DNA from: JAGOLU01 sp964542665
GTDB lineage: Bacteria; Patescibacteriota; Microgenomatia; UBA1406; GWC2-37-13
Assembly: GCA_964542665.1 (NCBI GenBank)
Contig: CAZIUF010000006.1
Coordinates: 1 to 44,764 of the forward strand
Direction of reading: 5' to 3'
DNA length: 44,764 nucleotides
Positions 39,489 through 44,764 of this stretch are shown here, one piece after another (the stretch's first letter is position 1; each line of letters opens with the position of its first letter). Under the pieces are notes generated by a model, which did not search any database, was not told where the DNA came from, and saw only the letters and a list, made by a program, of their open reading frames with translations. A program made the position numbers and the translations under genes.

Positions 39489-39494
39489 AGTATA
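39489..39494 (-). promoter_or_regulatory. -10 box of the orphan gene at 38380-39480
   Basis: TATACT on the minus strand followed by ATAGGATT and the ATG. Predicted leaderless. Context ATATACTATAGG is shared with 30712-30723. Confidence 0.45.
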
Positions 39495-39541
39495 TCACAC
39501 CTCTTTACATTTCTCTCCTTGTTGTTATCCTGTGCTACTGT

Positions 39542-40843
39542 ATGACTTTCTTCATCTGTTCCTCCTGCGGATTTGGCTCAGCTTCCTTTATCGGCAAGTG
39601 TCCCGATTGTGGTGAGTGGAATACGCTCAAACGTGCTCAAGGTATGGAGGAAAAAACAGGGAGGAAGTCTGGTCAAACTGATTCATTTCAGTCCACCAAA
39701 CTCAGCGAGGTCAAAGTGATGAACAAAACTGGCCAGCGCCACAGCACCGGTATCCATGAGTTTGATCGTGTACTTGGCGGTGGATTTGTCCCAGGACACG
39801 TCGTGCTTTTGACGGGAGAGCCAGGCATAGGCAAGTCCACACTCCTTCTGCAAGCACTCAACAAGCTCACTACGCTCTATATATCTGGTGAAGAGTCAGC
39901 CTCACAGATCAAAGATCGAGCTGATCGACTCAAAGTCGACGTATCGAAGTTTGTCTTTTCCGATACACTCCAAGTCGAGGGCATCATCTCAGGCATCAGT
40001 GCACTCACGACTTTCCCAGACCTCATCGTCATCGACTCAATCCAGATGATTTACTCCAAGCTCCAGGAGGGCACTCCAGGCTCAGTCGCTCAGATGCGTG
40101 AGTGTGCACTCCAGTTGGTCCGCCTCGCAAAAGAAAAGCATATCGCCATGATCTTCATCGGTCACGTGACCAAAGATGGTGATATTGCGGGACCCAAGAT
40201 CATCGAGCATATGGTAGATACCGTGCTTTCATTTGAAGGTGAAAAGGTGTCTCACTTCAGAGTGCTGCGCGCAAACAAAAATCGCTTTGGATCGACAGAT
40301 GAGATCGGGATATTTGAGATGTCAGGAGAAGGATTGAAAGAAGTGACGAATCCTCTCGCATTTGTCCAAGAGATAGATACCAAGTCTGCGACACCTGGTC
40401 GCGCCATCGCAGGAGTACTTGAGGGCAAGCGTCCAATATTTTTTGAGATCCAGTCCCTCGCCTCGCCAACTACACTCGCTATGCCCCGTCGAGTGGTAAA
40501 TGGCGTGGACTACAACAAAGTCCAACTCCTCCTTGCCGTCATCCGCAAACATTTGCATATCCCCCTCGATGGATATGACATATATGTGAACGTCATCGGC
40601 GGCATCAAGGTTGAGTCTCCTGCAGCAGATCTAGCCATCATCGCCTCAGTTGTGTCATCGGTGAAAGAAACACCGCTTCCCACCACTGCACTATTCACGG
40701 GTGAAGTAGGACTCTTGGGTGAAGTGCGCAAAGGATATGGACTTGATCGAGTAGTTGCAGAAGCCAAAAGGATCGGGCTCACCCAAACATATAGTCCTAC
40801 GAATATCAAGACTGTGCGAGATCTCGCTCAGATGCTGAAGTAG
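39542..40843 (+). CDS. radA: DNA repair protein RadA (Sms)
   Basis: RadA is a DnaB-like branch-migration helicase in recombinational repair. In 433 residues: N-terminal zinc ribbon C6/C9/C20/C23 (CSSC ... CPDC), Walker A GEPGIGKST (92-100), the RadA-specific KNRFG (246-250) and a C-terminal Lon-protease-like domain (AGVLEGKRPIFFEIQSLASP on, with no need for protease activity). It ends in TAG; the last 16 nt overlap the convergent gene on the other strand. Confidence 0.97.
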   Translation: MTFFICSSCGFGSASFIGKCPDCGEWNTLKRAQGMEEKTGRKSGQTDSFQSTKLSEVKVMNKTGQRHSTGIHEFDRVLGGGFVPGHVVLLTGEPGIGKSTLLLQALNKLTTLYISGEESASQIKDRADRLKVDVSKFVFSDTLQVEGIISGISALTTFPDLIVIDSIQMIYSKLQEGTPGSVAQMRECALQLVRLAKEKHIAMIFIGHVTKDGDIAGPKIIEHMVDTVLSFEGEKVSHFRVLRANKNRFGSTDEIGIFEMSGEGLKEVTNPLAFVQEIDTKSATPGRAIAGVLEGKRPIFFEIQSLASPTTLAMPRRVVNGVDYNKVQLLLAVIRKHLHIPLDGYDIYVNVIGGIKVESPAADLAIIASVVSSVKETPLPTTALFTGEVGLLGEVRKGYGLDRVVAEAKRIGLTQTYSPTNIKTVRDLAQMLK

Positions 40844-41202
40844 TTATTATCCGGATTCTGATCAATCAGCTCATACGCTTTTTTCATCTCATCTGGAGTA
40901 TTGAGGTAGATGATTTTATATTTTCCTGACGTTGTCTGTTTGATGTAATCATGTTTTATTTCGAGGATATGTACTAGTCCCCAATATAGCCATTTTCCAT
41001 CAACATCTTCTACGAGAAAGTTACGAACAGGTGGTATTTTATAAACGCGTATCTTTGGTTTGTTGGTGAACTCATACTCCTTACCTGCGACAACATCAAT
41101 TGAATACGGATTGATAAGGTGTTTCCGTATGTCGAGCTCAGCAGGAAATCCCTGAGCTTTCGATATACGCAGCGTATCGTTGATTTCTATGGTTGCACCC
41201 AT
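40828..41202 (-). CDS. Unknown small soluble protein
   Basis: Unrecognised, 124 residues, no signal peptide or membrane segment. The ATG at 41202 (MGATIEINDTLRISKAQGFP) is chosen because a TATACT -10 box lies 7 nt upstream and just past the efp terminator; a longer reading from 41235 would run through that terminator. The central part reads RVYKIPPVRNFLVEDVDGKW and LYWGLVHILEIKHDYIKQTT, suggesting a beta-rich fold. Its stop region overlaps the end of radA by 16 nt. Confidence 0.6.
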   Translation of the reverse strand: MGATIEINDTLRISKAQGFPAELDIRKHLINPYSIDVVAGKEYEFTNKPKIRVYKIPPVRNFLVEDVDGKWLYWGLVHILEIKHDYIKQTTSGKYKIIYLNTPDEMKKAYELIDQNPDNNYFSI

Positions 41203-41209
41203 GTGGACA

Positions 41210-41215
41210 AGTATA
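41210..41215 (-). promoter_or_regulatory. -10 box of the small gene at 40828-41202
   Basis: TATACT on the minus strand, 7 nt before the ATG and directly after the efp terminator T-run. Predicts a leaderless message. Confidence 0.5.
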
Positions 41216-41246
41216 CCAAAAAGGCGTTCCGCCATGGCGGAACGCC
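41216..41246 (-). terminator. Intrinsic terminator of efp
   Basis: On the minus strand a perfect 11-bp stem GGCGTTCCGCC-AT-GGCGGAACGCC (41223-41246) is followed by TTTTTGG. It lies 18 nt after the efp stop. Confidence 0.88.
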
Positions 41247-41264
41247 TAGATAATGTATTTCAAT

Positions 41265-41834
41265 TTATTGTTCACTGACCCGACCTGTATATTCTCCAGT
41301 TTCAGGATTGATACTCACGAGCTCGCCCACTTTGATGAAGTTCGGCACCATGACTGTTGCACCCGTGTCAGTCTTGGCTTGTTTGCGGACATTACTAACA
41401 GTGTCCCCTTTGATAGCATCTTCTGCCTCGGTGATACGCATCGTGACCGATGCAGGAGGTCTGACTGAGATGGCTTTTTCATCATACATGTACACATAAA
41501 GCTTATCGCCCTCTTTCAAGTATTGGATGAAGCCTTCTGCCATACCAAGTGGCACTGAGACCTGATCAAAAGTTTGTTGATTCATGAAGTACATCGCATC
41601 GGCATCTTTGTACATATACTGCATTTCGACGCTGCTCACGTCGATGGTCTCGACGTTTTCATTTGATTTGAATGCATAGTCCAGAGTCTTGCCTGAGGCG
41701 ACATTTTTCATCTTGGCATGGGTGAGTGCTGAGCCTTTGCCGGGAGAATAAAACTCGATCTTCTGGAGATGCCAGATAGAGCCTTGATGCATGATAAATT
41801 CCCCACGTTTGAGAGCTCCTGCGTATGTATTCAT
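41265..41834 (-). CDS. efp: Elongation factor P
   Basis: EF-P rescues ribosomes stalled at polyproline. In 189 residues the three beta-barrel domains are complete. The tip loop reads SPGKGSALTHAKM with the modifiable lysine at K33, equivalent to Lys34 of the E. coli protein. The C-terminus has GATVMVPNFIKVGELVSINP then ETGEYTGRV (family: Gl.v.VP.FI..Gd.i.vdt..g.Y..R). The upstream gene for an EpmA-like ligase suggests that K33 is lysylated. Confidence 0.97.
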   Translation of the reverse strand: MNTYAGALKRGEFIMHQGSIWHLQKIEFYSPGKGSALTHAKMKNVASGKTLDYAFKSNENVETIDVSSVEMQYMYKDADAMYFMNQQTFDQVSVPLGMAEGFIQYLKEGDKLYVYMYDEKAISVRPPASVTMRITEAEDAIKGDTVSNVRKQAKTDTGATVMVPNFIKVGELVSINPETGEYTGRVSEQ

Positions 41835-41850
41835 ATGAAAAAATAGATAA

Positions 41851-42066
41851 TTATTTAGATTTAATTTTTTTTAGTTCTCTTCGTAGCAAAAATATATAGT
41901 AAATAAGAGCGAAAATTGCGTTATATTGAATTTTTTCAAAAATAAAACTCTCATCAATTATTTTGTGTTGTCTCAACCCGCCTGCATAAGATACTGCCAT
42001 CATAACAATCCATAAAGTAACAGCAGCTAGCTCAAGCGGGTATTTTGTTGGTATTTTAAATCGCAT
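41851..42066 (-). CDS. Small two-segment membrane protein
   Basis: Unrecognised, 71 residues. Two membrane segments (about residues 11-30 and 46-62) with a basic end RRELKKIKSK. It lies between epmA and efp, 1 nt after epmA and 16 nt before efp, so it is very probably co-transcribed with both. Low G+C compared with neighbours. Confidence 0.55.
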   Translation of the reverse strand: MRFKIPTKYPLELAAVTLWIVMMAVSYAGGLRQHKIIDESFIFEKIQYNAIFALIYYIFLLRRELKKIKSK

Positions 42067-42067
42067 A

Positions 42068-43279
42068 TTACTCTTTGATTGATATGAGTTTTAGTTTTTC
42101 GATTGAGTCTACATCCGCGAATATCATCGCAAGTCGGTCAACTCCTATCGCAATGCCTGAGCACTCAGGAAGTCCTTTTTTCAAAGACTCGATGAATCCC
42201 CAGTCAGTCGGATGAGATATTTTACCAGACTTTGCCCTTTCCTGCTGCTCTTTACGCAGTCTTTCCTCTTGGAGCGGCCACTCTGTGAGCTCACTGTAGC
42301 AGTTCCCAAGTTCGATGCCAGCGATATAAAACTCAAATCGCTGTGCTGTTTTCCCATCTGGATTAGGCTTGGATAGCGCCGCAAACTCTACGGGATAATC
42401 ATATAGGAGAGTTGGATATCCATTTTTTCCCAGATGAGGCTCTACTTCGTTTGAATATATTTGCGACCACAGCTCTTCATATGTGAAATATCCGCCCTTG
42501 CTGTCATCCTCGCGAAGGCGGGGATCTCGTCTTTGTACTTCAACCACACCTAGCTTGTCATCCCGGCGAATGCCGGGATCTATACTTAAATTATTTGGTA
42601 TTTGTCCGCCAACAGGCGGATTGGCATTTGGTATTTCAATCGTATACCCCTTTCTTCTCGCTGCAACACGAAACATCTCATGATCAAAGAGCTCAGCCTC
42701 AGTGATCCCAGCATGCTTTTGGAATGCCTCTGCTACTGTCATCTTTTCCCATCGTGACAAGTCAACCTTTATACCTTGATAAGTCAAAACCTTGTCATTC
42801 CGGGCATGTCCCGGAATCTGAGATTTATCAGATTGGATCCCGGCATGCGCCGGGATGACATGCTTAGAAGTGTTGTGATGAATACTTTGCAATAGTTCAA
42901 GGACTATTGCTGCTATATCCATATAGTCCGCACCCACTTTATACAACTCAAGCATTGTGAACTCACCCAGATGTTTACTACTCGCAGGTTCACTATTGCG
43001 ATATGACTTCCCCAGATAGTAACAGTCACCTATCCCGTCAACGAGTAAACGCTTGATGAGTAGCTCAGGCGATGGCGTGAGATAGAGCTTCTGGCGTGTA
43101 TCCATATATCGATACTCTGTCTCAAACACTTCGAGATAGCTTTCGGGGATGAGTGAAGGGAGCATCACAGGCAAATCAAGCTTTAAAAAGTGGTTCTTAT
43201 CAAGATATGTCTCTATAGACTTGATGACCTTGGTATAGGTGATATACGAAGCACGATTTTGTATCGATGTTTTGATCAT
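42068..43279 (-). CDS. epmA: EF-P lysine ligase, EpmA/GenX-like, with repeat insertions
   Basis: Class II LysRS paralogue without the anticodon-binding domain, which in proteobacteria attaches (R)-beta-lysine to EF-P. In 403 residues from ATG 43279 (MIKTSIQNRA): PESYLEVFETEYRYM, SPELLIKRLLVDGIGDCYYL, motif 2 KSYRNSEPASSKHLGEFTML, ELGNCYSELTEW and motif 3 SGIAIGVDRLAM. The Ala in GIAIG is the EpmA-type residue (LysRS has Gly there). Adjacency to efp supports the role. EpmB is not in the window. Two insertions, near residues 140-160 and 215-260, come from in-frame palindromic repeats; the family core on either side is intact. Confidence 0.85.
   Translation of the reverse strand: MIKTSIQNRASYITYTKVIKSIETYLDKNHFLKLDLPVMLPSLIPESYLEVFETEYRYMDTRQKLYLTPSPELLIKRLLVDGIGDCYYLGKSYRNSEPASSKHLGEFTMLELYKVGADYMDIAAIVLELLQSIHHNTSKHVIPAHAGIQSDKSQIPGHARNDKVLTYQGIKVDLSRWEKMTVAEAFQKHAGITEAELFDHEMFRVAARRKGYTIEIPNANPPVGGQIPNNLSIDPGIRRDDKLGVVEVQRRDPRLREDDSKGGYFTYEELWSQIYSNEVEPHLGKNGYPTLLYDYPVEFAALSKPNPDGKTAQRFEFYIAGIELGNCYSELTEWPLQEERLRKEQQERAKSGKISHPTDWGFIESLKKGLPECSGIAIGVDRLAMIFADVDSIEKLKLISIKE
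42502..42639. repeat. Three palindromic repeats in frame inside epmA
   Basis: Units at 42502-42528 (TCATCCTCGC...GCGGGGATC), 42556-42582 (TCATCCCGGC...GCCGGGATC) and 42591-42639 (TTATTTGGTATTTG, TCCGCC-AACA-GGCGGA, TTGGCATTTGGTATTTC). Together they encode about 45 residues (on the minus strand, from PNANPPVGG to LREDDSK). Confidence 0.85.
42793..42862. repeat. Two head-to-head palindromic repeats in frame inside epmA
   Basis: TGTCATTCCGGG...CCCGGAATCT (42793-42819) and, in opposite orientation, GGATCCCGGC...GCCGGGATGACA (42835-42860). They encode HVIPAHAGIQ and QIPGHARNDK. Arms TTCCGGG/CCCGGAA show another compensatory variant. Confidence 0.85.
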
Positions 43280-43299
43280 ATGCAGAAACAAAAAACTAC

Positions 43300-44163
43300 T
43301 TAGCCGATCTCTTTTTGCAGATCTTCCAATAGCTTTCTTGCCTTGCTGGAGACTCGAGTGGGCACATGTACTTTGTATGTCACATACAGATCACCCCATC
43401 TATTTTGATTTGGGTATGGGATACCTTTACCCGTGAGTCGCACCATCTTGCCGCTTGGAGTACCAGGCGTTACCTTTAGGTCGATTGACCCCTCGATGAG
43501 CGGGATGCTGACTGAGCCACCGAGAGTCGCAGTAGCAAAGGGTATCTCTTTTTCATAAAATATATCTTGACCCTGACGTTTAAAGAATGCGTGTGGCTTG
43601 ACCTCAACCACTACATCAAAATCACTAAATCTGATATGTGTATTTGTATCCACACCAGCAGGTATTTTGATATCGTGTGTCTTCCCTTCTATGACAGTTT
43701 GTTTTGTGACTCCTCGCACAGCCTCATCAAAAGTGAGCGTCATCTGGTACACAGATCGTCGCTGACGAGCTCTCCCTCGTGATGAGCCAAATGGACTCCC
43801 TCCTCCACCAAAGAATGATTCGAAAATATCCTCTATTCCACTGCCGCCTCCGCCAAAGTCTACATTGAATCCTTCTGGGTCATAGGAATATGCACCGCCA
43901 GGATATCCGCCAGCTGCACCTGATGCTGCACTTCCATACCCACGTTTTTCGTACGAGTCATGGCCTACCTGGTCATATACAGATTTCTTTTGGCTGTCAG
44001 AAAGCACCTCATACGCCTTGTTGATCTTTTTGATCATGTCTGAGGCTTCAGGAGATTTGTTTCTGTCCGGATGCCACTCCACCACCTTCCGCTTATATGC
44101 AGACTTGATCTCTGCCTCTGAAGCAGACCGTGAAACGCCGAGGATAGAATAATAATCACTCAT
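43300..44163 (-). CDS. dnaJ: J-domain co-chaperone without zinc finger (CbpA-like)
   Basis: Stimulates the DnaK ATPase. In 287 residues: an N-terminal J domain with HPD at 31-33, a Gly/Phe-rich region (about 72-128, GGGGSGIEDIFESFFGGGGS), then two CTD substrate-binding domains (TLTFDEAVRGVTKQ on). The CxxCxGxG zinc repeats of classical DnaJ are absent, as in CbpA. It follows dnaK with one small gene between. Heptamer-type repeats fill the leader (44166-44195). Confidence 0.88.
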   Translation of the reverse strand: MSDYYSILGVSRSASEAEIKSAYKRKVVEWHPDRNKSPEASDMIKKINKAYEVLSDSQKKSVYDQVGHDSYEKRGYGSAASGAAGGYPGGAYSYDPEGFNVDFGGGGSGIEDIFESFFGGGGSPFGSSRGRARQRRSVYQMTLTFDEAVRGVTKQTVIEGKTHDIKIPAGVDTNTHIRFSDFDVVVEVKPHAFFKRQGQDIFYEKEIPFATATLGGSVSIPLIEGSIDLKVTPGTPSGKMVRLTGKGIPYPNQNRWGDLYVTYKVHVPTRVSSKARKLLEDLQKEIG

Positions 44164-44197
44164 AGAAACACTAAATCCTAAAAACTAAATACTAACA

Positions 44198-44551
44198 TTA
44201 TTTTGAAGAATATTTAGAGATAATTGAGCCGAATATCTTCATTAGCTCAGTGCATTCTGCTATTAAATAATCTTTTTCTTCTAATATTTGTTTTTTATCT
44301 ATCTCGAGCAGATTAAGCCAATAAATAGTTTCCTTGGCTTCCTTTCTGCATATTCGAACTTTCATTAAGAAATCTTTCGGACCAAGTGACTCTTCAGCTT
44401 CACGAAAATTTGCTCCAATTGACCCAGACGAACGAACAAGTTGCTTTACATCTTCCTTATGCGCAATACTGTATGGTACAAGTCTAATAAAACTTCTTAC
44501 TCTCCTAGCAAAGATTAGGGTTCTTTCGCCCAAATCATATGCCTTCTGCAT
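44198..44551 (-). CDS. Four-helix-bundle protein (S23/IVS family)
   Basis: A 117-residue all-helical protein of the family first seen encoded in 23S rRNA intervening sequences: LGERTLIFARRVRSFIRLVP, QLVRSSGSIGANFREAEESL (the conserved R.....SI.aNi.EG. segment) and FLMKVRICRKEAKETIYWLN. Function unknown; members are often scattered as accessory genes. It splits dnaK from dnaJ, an unusual place for it, and its G+C is lower than theirs. Confidence 0.85.
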   Translation of the reverse strand: MQKAYDLGERTLIFARRVRSFIRLVPYSIAHKEDVKQLVRSSGSIGANFREAEESLGPKDFLMKVRICRKEAKETIYWLNLLEIDKKQILEEKDYLIAECTELMKIFGSIISKYSSK

Positions 44552-44610
44552 ATCAATGCTTTTAAATTGTTAATCCAATTTTTAGTATTTAGTGTTTAGT
44601 ATTTTGCATT

Positions 44611-44764
44611 TTATCCCACGACTTGACCCTCTTCAACCTTACCATCTTTCTTGGCGTCAGATGCTGGTGCCTCACCATTTGGAGTAGCTCCAGGTGTGCC
44701 TGGTTGTCCACCAACTCCTTGGGCTGCGCCTATCTTCATCATAGACTCTTGGAGCTCCTTTGAC
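44611..44764 (-). CDS. dnaK: Chaperone DnaK, C-terminal end (cut by window edge)
   Basis: The last 50 codons: SKELQESMMKIGAAQG then a Gly/Pro/Ala-rich disordered tail (GGQPGTPGATPNGEAPASDA) and an acidic ending KKDGKVEEGQVVG. The helical LQESMMKIGAA and disordered Gly-rich C-terminus match DnaK, and the dnaJ-type gene just downstream supports it. Most of the gene lies beyond the right edge. Confidence 0.8.
   Translation of the reverse strand, partial: SKELQESMMKIGAAQGVGGQPGTPGATPNGEAPASDAKKDGKVEEGQVVG

Noticed and set aside
39530..39541. TGCTACTGT directly before the radA ATG as a promoter
   Set aside because: The transcription start would fall inside the coding sequence, upstream of which the zinc-ribbon Cys6 must be encoded.
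1..44764. CRISPR array, tRNA genes, insertion sequences, reverse transcriptase/DGR
   Set aside because: I looked for regularly spaced repeats with unique spacers, T-arm sequences, transposase motifs and RT motifs and saw none. The periodic arrays have no spacers.

Overview
The window looks like a chromosomal piece of a Candidate Phyla Radiation (Patescibacteria) bacterium, most likely a Microgenomates relative. The evidence is a compact ribosomal-protein cluster without uL30, very short spacers, essentially no Shine-Dalgarno sites, small proteins, and a large surface-glycan gene set. UGA is used as a normal stop (rpmG, the VOC gene), so the code is standard. The affiliation is inferred from gene content and no tree was made.

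Positions 1-17378, minus strand: tuf, a terminator, then the merged S10/spc/alpha cluster rpsJ-rplC-rplD-rplW-rplB-rplV-rpsC-rplP-rpmC-rpsQ-rplN-rplX-rplE-rpsN-rpsS-rpsH-rplF-rplR-rpsE-rplO-secY-rpmG-adk-[insert]-map-infA-rpmJ-rpsM-rpsK-rpsD-rpoA. Oddities are rpsS moved from its usual place after rplB to between rpsN and rpsH, rpmG between secY and adk, and Adk fused to a second P-loop kinase-like domain.

The most striking object lies between adk and map on the opposite strand (about 3301-4460). It has its own consensus promoter and dense local hairpins. A 26-position long-range pairing (24 pairable) joins its ends. Inside is a GC-rich, signal-peptide-encoding ORF with the only strong Shine-Dalgarno site I noticed. 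I read it as an undescribed large structured RNA carrying a gene, probably acquired. A mobile element with terminal inverted repeats is the main alternative.

Positions 17647-38347, mostly plus strand: cell-surface and housekeeping genes. These are two GT2 glycosyltransferases (one fused to GtrA), a GT39-like membrane glycosyltransferase, a WecA/MraY-type phosphoglycosyltransferase, RmlB- and RmlD-like enzymes, UDP-glucose dehydrogenase followed by UDP-glucuronate decarboxylase (UDP-glucose to UDP-xylose), glyA, a NUDIX gene with a +1 frameshift, EamA, HD, MazG-like and VOC proteins, a degenerate pyruvate-kinase-like protein, a PEGA/SH3 protein and argS.

Positions 38380-44764: an orphan minus-strand gene, radA, and a minus-strand set dnaK-(four-helix-bundle gene)-dnaJ-epmA-small membrane protein-efp, which puts EF-P next to its probable lysylation enzyme.

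Two repeat systems run through the accessory half. One is short palindromes (TGTCATCCCGG...CCGGGATC and CCCGCC...GGCGGG types) that also sit in frame inside argS, epmA and ugd. The other is 7- and 8-nt periodic arrays that fill intergenic leaders. Six genes have a -10 box only 6-9 nt before the ATG, suggesting leaderless mRNAs.
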